Assembly (NCBI RefSeq): GCF_040537815.1
Contig: NZ_JBEWSZ010000001.1
Coordinates: 2,232,001-2,296,000 of the forward strand
DNA: 64,000 bases
Reading direction: 5' to 3'
Source: Mesorhizobium shangrilense
GTDB lineage: Bacteria; Pseudomonadota; Alphaproteobacteria; Rhizobiales; Rhizobiaceae
The position numbers and the translations under genes were made by a program. Below are positions 35,775-44,578 of this stretch, piece after piece. Position 1 is the stretch's first letter. Each line of letters opens with the position of its first letter. The notes below the pieces were generated by a model. That model ran no database searches. It saw nothing but the letters and a program-made list of their open reading frames with translations, and was not told where the DNA came from.

Positions 35775-37265
35775 ATGGCAGAAGCAGCGCGAAAATTCGG
35801 CGTGGCGGAAACACCGCTCTATCGCGAGGCCCCGAACAACATCGAGGCCGAGCAGGCGTTGCTTGGCGCCATCCTGGTCAACAATGATGCCTTCTACCGC
35901 GTTTCCGACTTCCTGAAATCGAGCCATTTCTACGAGCCGCTGCACCGCAAGATCTTCGAGATCGCGGCCGAGTTCATACGCATGGGCAAGGTGGCGACAC
36001 CGATCACGCTGAAGACCTTCCTGCCCGCCGACGAGAAGGTCGGCGACATGACGGTGGCGCAATACATCGTGCGGCTGGCGGTCGAGGCCGTCACCGTCGT
36101 CAACGCGACCGACTATGGCCGCGCCATCTACGACCTTGCGACGCGGCGCGCGCTGATCACGGTCGGCGAGGACATGGTCAACATCGCCTATGACGCCCCG
36201 GTGGACATGTCACCCGGCGAGCAGATCGAGGATGCCGAACGCCGGCTGTTCGAACTCGCCGAAACCGGCCGCTACGACGGCGGCTTCGAGAGCTTTTCCG
36301 ATGCCTTGAAAACCGCCGTCGACATGGCTGGCGCCGCCTATATGCGCGACGGCCATCTGTCGGGTGTTTCCACGGGCCTGCGCGATCTCGACCATCGCAT
36401 GGGCGGCCTCCAGCCGTCCGACTTGATCATCATCGCCGGCCGCCCCGGCATGGGCAAGACCTCGCTTGCCACCAACATCGCCTACAACATCGCCGCCGCC
36501 TATGAGCCGGCGCCGCAGGCCGACGGATCCTTCAAGGCGGCCAATGGCGGCGTCGTCGGCTTCTTCTCGCTGGAAATGTCGTCTGAACAGTTGGCCACCC
36601 GCATCATCTCCGAGCAGACGGAGATTCCATCGTCGAAGATCAGGCGCGGCGACTTGACCGAGGCCGATTTCGGAAAGCTCGTCGCCTACTCCCAGGAAAA
36701 CCACAAGCGCCCGTTGTTCATCGATCAGACCGGCGGTATCTCGATCGCCCAGCTGTCCGCCCGCGCACGCCGCCTGAAGCGTCAGCGCGGACTGGATGTG
36801 ATCGTCATCGACTATATCCAGCTGATGCAGGGCTCGTCCTCGAAATCCTCGCAGAACCGCGTGCAGGAAATCACCGAGATCACCACCGGATTGAAGGCGC
36901 TTGGCAAGGAATTGAACGTTCCAATCATTGCCCTTTCCCAGCTTTCGCGTCAGGTCGAAAACCGCGACGACAAGCATCCGCAACTGTCCGACCTTCGTGA
37001 ATCGGGCTCGATCGAGCAGGACGCCGACGTGGTGCTCTTCGTGTATCGAGAGGAATACTACATCAAGAACAAGGAGCCGGAGAAAGACACCCCGGAACAC
37101 CTCGCCTGGGAAGCGAAAATGAACGAGGTCCAGGGCAAGGCCGAAGTGATCGTGGCAAAGCAGCGCCACGGGCCGACGGGCACCGTCAGCCTAGCGTTCC
37201 AGGGCGAATTCACGCGCTTTTCCGATCTTGCCGAAGAGCATCATATTCCGGAGAGGTTCGAGTAG
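35775..37265 (+). CDS. dnaB: Replicative DNA helicase DnaB
   Basis: A 496-residue hexameric 5'-3' helicase. The N-terminal DnaB domain begins with APNNIEAEQALLGAILVNNDAF. The RecA-like C-terminal domain holds Walker A AGRPGMGKTS, Walker B VIVIDYIQLM and FLVAKQRHGPTG-type motif (VIVAKQRHGPTGTV). No intein is present. The 228-bp upstream gap contains GATTC (35630) and GAATC (35682), which fit the GANTC site of the CcrM methylase of alphaproteobacteria. Confidence 0.98.
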   Translation: MAEAARKFGVAETPLYREAPNNIEAEQALLGAILVNNDAFYRVSDFLKSSHFYEPLHRKIFEIAAEFIRMGKVATPITLKTFLPADEKVGDMTVAQYIVRLAVEAVTVVNATDYGRAIYDLATRRALITVGEDMVNIAYDAPVDMSPGEQIEDAERRLFELAETGRYDGGFESFSDALKTAVDMAGAAYMRDGHLSGVSTGLRDLDHRMGGLQPSDLIIIAGRPGMGKTSLATNIAYNIAAAYEPAPQADGSFKAANGGVVGFFSLEMSSEQLATRIISEQTEIPSSKIRRGDLTEADFGKLVAYSQENHKRPLFIDQTGGISIAQLSARARRLKRQRGLDVIVIDYIQLMQGSSSKSSQNRVQEITEITTGLKALGKELNVPIIALSQLSRQVENRDDKHPQLSDLRESGSIEQDADVVLFVYREEYYIKNKEPEKDTPEHLAWEAKMNEVQGKAEVIVAKQRHGPTGTVSLAFQGEFTRFSDLAEEHHIPERFE

Positions 37266-37306
37266 CCCTTGGCCAGCCTTTCATTCCGCCATGCAGGCCG
37301 TAGCTG

Positions 37307-38710
37307 ATGGCCAAATCCCGCGTTCAGTTCATCTGCCAGAATTGCGGCTCAGTGCATCAGCGCTGGGCCGGCAAATGCGATGCCTGCGGCGAGTGGAACA
37401 CGCTGGTCGAGGAAGGCACGGCGGGGGGCATCGGCTCCGGGCCGGCCAATACGCGCAACGCCCGCAAGGGCCGCGCGGTGGTGCTGACGACGCTGTCGGG
37501 TGACATCGAGGATGCGCCACGCATTATCTCCGGCATTGGCGAACTCGACCGCGCCACCGGCGGCGGTTTCGTGCGTGGCTCGGCGCTGCTTGTCGGCGGC
37601 GACCCAGGCATCGGCAAGTCGACACTCCTGACCCAGGCGGCGGCCGCCCTTGCGGCCAAAGGACACCGCATCGTCTATGTCTCCGGCGAAGAAGCCGTCG
37701 CGCAGATCAGGTTGCGCGCGCAGCGGCTGGGCGTCGCCTCGACGCCGGTCGAACTTGCCGCCGAAACCAACGTCGAGGACATCCTCGCCACCATTGCCGA
37801 CGGCAAGCGGCCAGATCTGGTCATTCTGGATTCAATCCAGACCTTGTGGACCGATATGGCCGATTCGGCGCCTGGCACCGTCACCCAGGTGCGCGCTTCC
37901 GCTCAGGCTATGATCCGCTATGCGAAATCCACCGGAGCGGCGATCGTATTGGTGGGCCATGTCACCAAGGAAGGCCAGATCGCAGGTCCGCGCGTCGTCG
38001 AGCATATGGTCGACGCCGTGCTCTATTTCGAAGGCGAAGGCGGTCACCACTACCGCATCCTGCGGACGGTGAAGAACCGTTTCGGGCCGACCGACGAGAT
38101 CGGCGTGTTCGAAATGTCGGACAAGGGTCTGCGAGAAGTCGCCAATCCGTCGGAGCTTTTCCTGGGCGAACGCCATGCCAAATCGCCGGGTGCGGCGGTT
38201 TTCGCCGGCATGGAGGGGACGAGGCCGGTGCTAGTCGAGATCCAGGCACTTGTCGCGCAATCGTCGCTCGGCACGCCGCGACGCGCGGTGGTCGGCTGGG
38301 ATGGCTCACGGCTGTCGATGATCCTGGCCGTTCTCGAAGCCCATTGCGGCGTACGCTTTGGCCAGCACGACGTCTATCTGAACGTTGCAGGGGGCTATCG
38401 CATCTCGGAGCCCGCGGCCGATCTGGCAGTGGCGGCGGCACTGGTTTCCTCGCTCACCGGTCTTGCCCTTCCCGCCGATTGCGTCTATTTCGGCGAAATC
38501 AGCCTTTCGGGCGCCGTGAGGCCAGTTGCGCATGCGCAACAGCGCCTCAAGGAAGCCGAAAAGCTGGGTTTTGGAAGCGCGGTTCTGCCCTCGGGCAGCG
38601 GGGAACTTGCCGGGGGGATAGGGGCCGGTTCCTTCCAGCCCACCGAGCTTGCCGATCTCGTGGCACGCATAGCCGGCACACGCCGAAGCCGCGTGGACGA
38701 GGAAGACTAG
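37307..38710 (+). CDS. radA: DNA repair protein RadA
   Basis: A 467-residue RecA-related branch-migration helicase. The N-terminal zinc finger (FICQNCG, KCDACGEW) is followed by Walker A GGDPGIGKST, the RadA signature TVKNRFGP and a C-terminal Lon-like domain with SLSGAVRPVAHAQQRL. It lies 41 nt after dnaB. Its TAG stop is the first three bases of a palindromic element, listed separately. Confidence 0.97.
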   Translation: MAKSRVQFICQNCGSVHQRWAGKCDACGEWNTLVEEGTAGGIGSGPANTRNARKGRAVVLTTLSGDIEDAPRIISGIGELDRATGGGFVRGSALLVGGDPGIGKSTLLTQAAAALAAKGHRIVYVSGEEAVAQIRLRAQRLGVASTPVELAAETNVEDILATIADGKRPDLVILDSIQTLWTDMADSAPGTVTQVRASAQAMIRYAKSTGAAIVLVGHVTKEGQIAGPRVVEHMVDAVLYFEGEGGHHYRILRTVKNRFGPTDEIGVFEMSDKGLREVANPSELFLGERHAKSPGAAVFAGMEGTRPVLVEIQALVAQSSLGTPRRAVVGWDGSRLSMILAVLEAHCGVRFGQHDVYLNVAGGYRISEPAADLAVAAALVSSLTGLALPADCVYFGEISLSGAVRPVAHAQQRLKEAEKLGFGSAVLPSGSGELAGGIGAGSFQPTELADLVARIAGTRRSRVDEED

Positions 38711-38744
38711 AGCATCGGACCCGAAAGTGGGAAAACCCGATGCT
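38708..38744. repeat. TAGAGC-type palindrome that includes the radA stop codon
   Basis: AGCATCGG at 38711-38718 is inverted as CCGATGCT at 38737-38744. The leading TAG (38708-38710) is the stop codon of radA. The internal part reads ACCCGAAAGTGGG, a sequence I recall as typical of interspersed rhizobial palindromes. Confidence 0.6.
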
Positions 38745-38782
38745 CCGCGCTATAATGCGGCTCATGGAGTGGGGCGAAAGAC

Positions 38783-39463
38783 ATGCCGATTACGCTGCTT
38801 GACGGAATTCTCGTCGGCTTCACCCTGGTCTCGGCGATGCTCGCCATGGTTCGCGGGTTTTCGCGCGAAGTCCTTTCCGTGGTTTCCTGGGCAGCGGCAG
38901 CCGCTGCGGCTTTCTTCTTCTACAAGCCGCTTCTGCCCTACATCCAGCCTCATATCGACAATGACAAGATCGCCATGGCGGCTTCCGCCGGCGTCGTGTT
39001 CATCGTCGCACTGATCGTCGTCAGCGTCATCACCATGAAGCTCGCCGACTGGATCATCGATTCCAGGATCGGCGCGCTCGACCGCACGCTCGGCTTCCTC
39101 TACGGCGCGGCGCGCGGCATCCTGGTTGTCGCCGTCGCCCTGATGTTCTTCAACTGGCTGGCCGGCGCCAAGGCCCCGGCCTGGGTCGCCGACGCCAAGT
39201 CGCGCCCGTTGCTCGAATCGATCGGCACCAAGCTCGAAAGCCTGATGCCCGCCGACACGGAAAATGCGATCCTCAAGAAGCTCGGTTCGAAGGCTGGCGC
39301 CGGCGCGCCGGCAGCCCCCGACACGCCAGCGGCGGACGCGCCGGCGACAGGCGACGATTCCAATACCCCGGCGCCCGATGACAACGACGCGGCGCCGGGC
39401 GACAATGCGCCCGCAAATCCGGCACCAGCCCCAGCACCAGCCAACCCGCCGCCGGCAAACTGA
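38783..39463 (+). CDS. cvpA: CvpA family membrane protein
   Basis: A 226-residue protein with four hydrophobic helices at about residues 5-25, 28-50, 64-90 and 103-125. Start MPITLLDGILVGFTLVSAMLAMVRGFSREVLS is the CvpA pattern. The C-terminal 80 residues are an Ala/Pro/Asp-rich low-complexity tail. The family is linked to colicin V production in E. coli, where it lies upstream of purF, as it does here. The molecular function is not settled. Confidence 0.93.
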   Translation: MPITLLDGILVGFTLVSAMLAMVRGFSREVLSVVSWAAAAAAAFFFYKPLLPYIQPHIDNDKIAMAASAGVVFIVALIVVSVITMKLADWIIDSRIGALDRTLGFLYGAARGILVVAVALMFFNWLAGAKAPAWVADAKSRPLLESIGTKLESLMPADTENAILKKLGSKAGAGAPAAPDTPAADAPATGDDSNTPAPDDNDAAPGDNAPANPAPAPAPANPPPAN

Positions 39464-39556
39464 CGCGAAAAAGTCGACGATCATGTGAATGGCTGCACGG
39501 CGCGCGTTGCTTTCGACGCGCACCGGCCCTATATGGCGATTTTAGCGGAGCTTAAG

Positions 39557-41026
39557 ATGGCAGACGCAGACGACGTGCTTTCCGCCGAAGCAGACGATCA
39601 TTTTCATGACGAATGCGGTGTGTTCGGCATTTTTGGCCGGCAGGACGCCGCGGCCATTGTCACACTCGGATTGCACGCGCTGCAACATCGCGGCCAGGAA
39701 GCAGCCGGTATCGTCTCCTATGACGGCACCCAGTTCCATGTCGAACGTCATGTCGGTCTGATCGGCGACACCTTCACCAAGCAGCGCGTCATCGACAGCC
39801 TGCAAGGCAATCGCGCCATCGGCCACACGCGTTACGCCACGACAGGCGGCGCCGGCATCCGCAACATCCAGCCCTTCTTCGCCGAACTCGCCGATGGCGG
39901 CTTTGCTGTCGCCCACAATGGCAACCTCACCAACGCCATGACCGTGCAGCGCGCGCTGCAGAAACAGGGTGCGATCTTCTCGTCCACCTCGGATACCGAG
40001 ACGCTGCTGCATCTGGTCGCGACCAGCAAGGAGCGGGACCTCAACTCGCGCTTCATCGATGCCGTGCGTCAGGTCGAAGGCGCCTTCTCACTGGTGGCGA
40101 TGACGGCCAAGAAGATGATCGGCTGCCGCGATCCGCTCGGCATCCGGCCATTGGTACTGGGTGACCTCGACGGCGCCTGGATCCTGGCCTCTGAAACCTG
40201 CGCGCTCGACATCATCGGGGCGCGTTTCGTGCGCGACCTGAAGCCCGGCGAGATGGTTGTCGTCACCTCCAAGGGCATTGAAAGCCTGTTTCCCTTCGAG
40301 CCGCAAAAGACCCGTTTCTGCATTTTCGAATATGTCTATTTTGCCCGCCCTGATTCCTCCGTCGAGGGCCGCAATGTCTACGAGGTGCGCAAGCGCATCG
40401 GCTCCGAGCTTGCGCTCGAAAGTCCGGTCGAGGCCGATATCGTCGTGCCGGTGCCGGATTCGGGGACGCCTGCCGCCATCGGCTTCAGCCAGGCCGCGGG
40501 CATCCCGTTCGAACTCGGCATCATCCGCAACCATTATGTCGGCCGCACCTTCATCCAGCCGGGCGATTCGATCCGCCACATGGGCGTCAAGCTCAAGCAC
40601 AACGCCAACCGCCGCATGATCGAAGGCAAGCGCGTCGTGCTGGTCGATGATTCGATCGTGCGCGGCACCACCAGCCAGAAGATCGTGCAGATGGTGCGCG
40701 ACGCCGGCGCCAAGGAGGTGCATATGCGCATCGCCTCACCGCCGACACGCGCCTCCTGCTTCTATGGCGTCGACACACCAGAGAAGTCGAAGCTGCTCGC
40801 GTCCCGGATGTCGATCGAGGAAATGGCCGAGTTCATCCGTGTCGATTCGCTTGGGTTCCTCACCATTGATGGGCTCTACCGCGCCGTTGGCGAGGCAAGC
40901 CGCGACAATGACCAGCCGCAATTCTGCGACGCCTGCTTCACCGGCCAGTACCCGACCCGCCTGCTCGACTTCGAAGGCCACGACAATGTGCGCACGCTGT
41001 CGCTGCTGGCGACGAGCGGATCATAG
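39557..41026 (+). CDS. purF: Amidophosphoribosyltransferase
   Basis: A 489-residue enzyme for the first step of purine synthesis (PRPP plus glutamine to phosphoribosylamine). Cys20 in HDECGVFGIF is the N-terminal nucleophile, so about 19 residues form a propeptide to be removed. The PRPP loop VVLVDDSIVRGTTS and C-terminal cysteines (ASCFYG, FCDACF) are present, the latter fitting the Bacillus-type enzyme that carries an iron-sulfur cluster. ATG 39557 has GCGGAG upstream; the longer upstream frame is not supported. Confidence 0.96.
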   Translation: MADADDVLSAEADDHFHDECGVFGIFGRQDAAAIVTLGLHALQHRGQEAAGIVSYDGTQFHVERHVGLIGDTFTKQRVIDSLQGNRAIGHTRYATTGGAGIRNIQPFFAELADGGFAVAHNGNLTNAMTVQRALQKQGAIFSSTSDTETLLHLVATSKERDLNSRFIDAVRQVEGAFSLVAMTAKKMIGCRDPLGIRPLVLGDLDGAWILASETCALDIIGARFVRDLKPGEMVVVTSKGIESLFPFEPQKTRFCIFEYVYFARPDSSVEGRNVYEVRKRIGSELALESPVEADIVVPVPDSGTPAAIGFSQAAGIPFELGIIRNHYVGRTFIQPGDSIRHMGVKLKHNANRRMIEGKRVVLVDDSIVRGTTSQKIVQMVRDAGAKEVHMRIASPPTRASCFYGVDTPEKSKLLASRMSIEEMAEFIRVDSLGFLTIDGLYRAVGEASRDNDQPQFCDACFTGQYPTRLLDFEGHDNVRTLSLLATSGS

Positions 41027-41118
41027 GGCTTGCCGGACCACTATTTGCCTTCCTCCTTACACCTCTCTGCCTCATCGGGCATGGGGGTGTTTCATCCCTG
41101 CCAGTCGGAATCCTTCCC

Positions 41119-41859
41119 ATGACTCTCGACCTGTCCGGCCGCGTCGCGGTTGTCACCGGCGCCTCGCGCGGCATCGGCTACTTCATCGCAAAGGAACTTG
41201 CCGCGGCAGGCGCCCATGTCATCGCGGTTGCCCGCACGGTCGGCGGCCTGGAGGAGCTTGACGACCAGATCAAGGCTGCCGGCGGTCAGGCGACGCTGGT
41301 GCCGCTCGATCTCGCTGACATGGCCGGCATAGACCGGCTGGGCGGCGCCATCCACGAGCGCTGGGGCAAGCTAGACATCCTGGTCGCCAATGCCGCCGTG
41401 CTTGGCGTCATCTCGCCGATCGGCCATGTCGAGGCAAAGACCTTCGAAAAGGTCATGAATATCAACGTCACCGCGACCTGGCGGCTGATCCGTTCCGTCG
41501 ATCCGCTGCTGCGCATTTCCGATGCTGGCCGCGCCATTGTGTTGAGCTCCAGTCTTGCCCATTCCGCGCGGGCTTTCTGGGCCCCTTACGCGGCATCGAA
41601 GGCAGCGGTAGAAGCCATGGTGCGCTCCTGGGCGCATGAGACGGAAAGCCTGCCGCTGCGGATCAATGCCGCCGACCCCGGCGCCACCCGTACCGCCATG
41701 CGCGCGCAGGCCGTGCCCGGCGAGGATCCGGAGACGCTTCCGCATCCGTCGGAAATCGCCAGGCTTATCGTGCCGCTCGCCAGCCCGGAGTTGAAAGAGA
41801 CGGGGCAGATCTTCCAGGTCAAGCACAACCGTTTTGTTGCCTACCGGCAACCGGAGTAG
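41119..41859 (+). CDS. SDR family oxidoreductase
   Basis: A 246-residue short-chain dehydrogenase. TGASRGIGYFIA binds the cofactor, LVANAAVLG replaces NNAG, and LSSSLAHSARAFWAPYAASKAAV carries Ser, Tyr and Lys of the active site. It is conserved after purF in related rhizobia as far as I recall. The substrate is unknown. Its TAG stop codon is the start of a palindromic element. Confidence 0.9.
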   Translation: MTLDLSGRVAVVTGASRGIGYFIAKELAAAGAHVIAVARTVGGLEELDDQIKAAGGQATLVPLDLADMAGIDRLGGAIHERWGKLDILVANAAVLGVISPIGHVEAKTFEKVMNINVTATWRLIRSVDPLLRISDAGRAIVLSSSLAHSARAFWAPYAASKAAVEAMVRSWAHETESLPLRINAADPGATRTAMRAQAVPGEDPETLPHPSEIARLIVPLASPELKETGQIFQVKHNRFVAYRQPE

Positions 41860-41901
41860 AGCGCCGCGTCCCATTGGACGCGCAAACGACGCTGTGGCGC
41901 T
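41857..41901. repeat. TAGAGC-type palindrome that includes the SDR stop codon
   Basis: AGCGCC (41860-41865) is inverted as GGCGCT (41896-41901), with inner GCGTCC (41866-41871) inverted as GGACGC (41876-41881). TAG at 41857-41859 is the stop codon of the upstream SDR. It has the same layout as the element after radA. Confidence 0.6.
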
Positions 41902-42070
41902 TTCCCACCTAGGCTTGGTCCCTTCCGGAACCGAAGATCCGTAAAGAAAAACCATTTCAGGTTCCGGTCATGCGCCAGTTGTTGCGATACAGGCGCTTCG
42001 GCGAGTTTTATCGCTCCTAAGTCCCTAGCGAAGGGCCAGGCTTGCCGCGATCCGGCCAGTGCAGGCCCTC

Positions 42071-42463
42071 CTACTGCTTGGCCGCGGCTTCCAGATAGGC
42101 GATCACATTGGCGATATCAGTATCGCTCTGGAGACCAGCAAAGGGCATCTTGTTACCGGGCACTTTTACCTTCGGCGCCTTGATATAGGCTGCGATATTG
42201 GCCTCATCCCAGACCAGACCACCGGCGCCAGCCTTCTTCATAGCGTCGGAATAGTTGAAACTTGGCAGCGAACCTGCCTTGCGGCCAATGACACCGTGCA
42301 ACGATGGGCCGATCTTGTTGGTGTCGGCTGCCGCCTCATGGCAGACCATGCATCTGGTGAAGATCTTCTTTCCGGCGTCGGCATCGCCCGCAGAAAATGC
42401 CGGGGCGGCCTCGACAAACGAAGCTGCAAGAAGGATCCGCACGGCCAGTGCCGTCAGTCTCAT
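42071..42463 (-). CDS. Class I c-type cytochrome
   Basis: A 130-residue exported cytochrome c. A signal peptide covers about residues 1-25 (ending PAFSAGD). CMVCH at 38-42 binds heme, and Met106 in KMPFAG is the likely sixth ligand. It resembles mitochondrial-type cytochrome c/c2. It may carry electrons from the bc1 complex to oxidases such as the one encoded from 44186, although it is not in that operon. ATG 42463 has GGAGGA 8 nt upstream; the 40 extra upstream residues in the open frame are not native. Confidence 0.93.
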   Translation of the reverse strand: MRLTALAVRILLAASFVEAAPAFSAGDADAGKKIFTRCMVCHEAAADTNKIGPSLHGVIGRKAGSLPSFNYSDAMKKAGAGGLVWDEANIAAYIKAPKVKVPGNKMPFAGLQSDTDIANVIAYLEAAAKQ

Positions 42464-42691
42464 GGCATTGTCCTCCCACACGCCGACGCATCGCGTCGAC
42501 GCGGTGGATACTACCGCCGCGCGCGGTAAAGCACCATCCGGCATGCAGATCGCACGCCACATCGCCGGGGGCGACAAGGTCAAGGAAAAATAGTATAATC
42601 ATTCGTGATGCAGGTCGCGGTTTCGCGTGACCAGTCACGCAAAACGGCAGCATAGCACGCCGCGACCTAGCCCCATCAGGGAGGAACGGTC

Positions 42692-43528
42692 ATGGCAGGT
42701 TTCCATATCTACGCAGCAGGCACCGGCAGCAACGTCGAGCATCCCGCCATCCGTCGGATAGGGGTTTCAGATATTCTCGACGCGCTTCGCCGGGGTTTTG
42801 ACGATTTCTGGGACAAACCCTCACACTACGTCTTCTTGTGCCTGATCTATCCAGTCGCCGGCATTGTGCTGATCACCTGGTCCTCGGGCGGCAATGCGCT
42901 TCAGCTTGTCTATCCCCTGATGACCGGCTTCGCGCTTCTAGGCCCCTTTGCCGCGCTTGGTCTTTACGAGATCAGCCGCCGACGCGAGCAGAAGCTCGAC
43001 ACGTCGTGGCGTCATGCCTTCGACGTCAGGAAATCGCCCGCCATGCCGGCAATCGCAGCTCTCGGCTTCATGCTGGTGGTGCTGTTCGTGGCTTGGATGC
43101 TGACCGCGCATGCGCTCTATGCCCACCTCTACGGTGACGCCGTGCCGGCATCGTTGTTCGGCTTCATCGGAGACGTTCTGACCACGCAGCGTGGCTGGAT
43201 GCTGATCATCCTCGGCAACCTCATCGGCTTTCTGTTTGCTCTTGTCGTGCTGAGCACCACGGTCGTCGCCTTCCCGTTGTTGCTCGATCGCGACATCGGC
43301 GCCTACGCCGCCGTCGAGACCTCGGCGCGCGCGGTCATGACGAATCCCGCGCCGTTGCTGCTCTGGGGCCTCATCGTGGCCGTTGCCCTGGCCGCCGGCT
43401 CACTGCCGTTGCTGGTTGGGCTGGCGGTGGTCCTGCCAGTACTCGGTCATTCGACATGGCACCTTTACCGCAAACTGATCGAACCGACGCCAGCGCCTGC
43501 CAAGGCCGAGACGCGCAAGAGGAACTGA
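42692..43528 (+). CDS. DUF2189 membrane protein
   Basis: A 278-residue protein with about six hydrophobic helices. VSDILDALRRGFDDFWDKPSHYVFL near the N-terminus is the DUF2189 signature, and PLMTGFALLGPFAALGLYEISRRRE follows. The family is often found near cytochrome and oxidase genes in alphaproteobacteria; here it lies between a cytochrome c and an oxidase operon. The function is unknown. GGGAGGAACGGTC precedes the ATG. It converges with the YbaK-type gene. Confidence 0.88.
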   Translation: MAGFHIYAAGTGSNVEHPAIRRIGVSDILDALRRGFDDFWDKPSHYVFLCLIYPVAGIVLITWSSGGNALQLVYPLMTGFALLGPFAALGLYEISRRREQKLDTSWRHAFDVRKSPAMPAIAALGFMLVVLFVAWMLTAHALYAHLYGDAVPASLFGFIGDVLTTQRGWMLIILGNLIGFLFALVVLSTTVVAFPLLLDRDIGAYAAVETSARAVMTNPAPLLLWGLIVAVALAAGSLPLLVGLAVVLPVLGHSTWHLYRKLIEPTPAPAKAETRKRN

Positions 43529-43595
43529 TCCGCCCGGCACCAGCCGCCGCTGAAATGGAAGCGTCCGCCCTCGGACGGGCGCTTGAGAGTGCACA

Positions 43596-44069
43596 TTACG
43601 CCGGGTGACTGAAGCGGGCGACGCGCGCACCTTGCAACAGGTTGCGGAAGTCACCGCCCGTAACATGCACCAGGGTCTTGTGGTCGCCGGCTTCGAAATA
43701 GACGTCGCCATCCGCGCCGAAGCTTTCGTCGAGAATGACCGGCACGTCATAAGCGGCGCCCACCGGTGGCACGGCACCGATGTCGCAGTCGCTGAACAGC
43801 TGGCCGACCTCATCTTCCGAAGCAAGGCCGAGCCGCCTGTCAATCACATCTTGTAGCGTATTGAACTCGACCCGGTGGCTGCTCGGCACCACCGCCAGCG
43901 CATAGCCCATCTCGTGATGAACCAGCACCGATTTGGCGAGCCTTCGGCCCGGAACATGCGCCGCCTGCGCCGTCTGGCTGCTGGTCGAGGTCCGGTGGTG
44001 GGCAACGGTATCGTAGTGGATGCCCTTGCCGGTAATGTAGTCCTGAAGTTTCCTTGCGATCGTCATCAT
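43596..44069 (-). CDS. YbaK/ProX-domain aminoacyl-tRNA deacylase-like protein
   Basis: A 157-residue protein of the YbaK/EbsC superfamily, which hydrolyses mischarged tRNAs in trans. Blocks VPGRRLAKSVLVHHEMGYALAV and CDIGAVPPVGAAYDVPVILDES carry the conserved Lys and the Gly-Pro-containing substrate loop. It is longer at the C-terminus than E. coli YeaK-type proteins. A second ATG is the next codon. It is separated from the oxidase operon by 116 nt. The substrate tRNA cannot be predicted. Confidence 0.85.
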   Translation of the reverse strand: MMTIARKLQDYITGKGIHYDTVAHHRTSTSSQTAQAAHVPGRRLAKSVLVHHEMGYALAVVPSSHRVEFNTLQDVIDRRLGLASEDEVGQLFSDCDIGAVPPVGAAYDVPVILDESFGADGDVYFEAGDHKTLVHVTGGDFRNLLQGARVARFSHPA

Positions 44070-44185
44070 AGGCGCCTTTCTGTTCGAGGTGGTGACGCGC
44101 CGGAGAACGAGGTGATCATTCTCCTCTCATCATTTTTCCTGTCAACGCAGAACACGATCCGGCCCCGGGCAAAATGCCGAGCAGC

Positions 44186-44569
44186 TTACGGTCCCACGCT
44201 GAAGGACAGGATACGGGTCAGCTCGGTGTAGTCGGACTCAAGAACCATGATCGTGACGAACACCAGGATAAGCAGTGGCGGCACCAGGATTGCATAGGCA
44301 AGCGCCAGCCGTTCCCACGCCATGTGCATGAACACGGCGACGATCAGCCCGGCCTTGAGCATCATGAACGTAATGATCAGGCCCCATCTGAGATATCCCT
44401 GAAGGCCGAAATAGTCGATGCTGTAGGAGCCGGCGCTGAGGATGAACAGCCAGCCCCAGACGACAAGATAAAGCCTGACCGGGTGCTGCTGGCCTTCCAC
44501 GTGTGCCACGGCCGGGGCGGGAACCGCGCTCCCATGCAGCCCGTGATCCTGTGCTTCTGCCTGTGCCAT
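44186..44569 (-). CDS. Cytochrome oxidase subunit IV family protein
   Basis: A 127-residue membrane protein with three helices (about residues 33-51, 60-79, 86-108), the prokaryotic COX4/CyoD-like layout. It is the last gene of the oxidase operon, 9 nt after the subunit III gene. The subunit probably stabilises the complex or helps assembly and has no cofactor ligands. The family is clear from topology and context, less so from individual motifs. Confidence 0.85.
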   Translation of the reverse strand: MAQAEAQDHGLHGSAVPAPAVAHVEGQQHPVRLYLVVWGWLFILSAGSYSIDYFGLQGYLRWGLIITFMMLKAGLIVAVFMHMAWERLALAYAILVPPLLILVFVTIMVLESDYTELTRILSFSVGP

Positions 44570-44578
44570 CGCTTCACC

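Noticed and set aside
38751..38756. TATAAT before cvpA as a promoter
   Set aside because: No -35-like hexamer lies at 16-18 nt upstream, and the string sits at the edge of a palindromic repeat.
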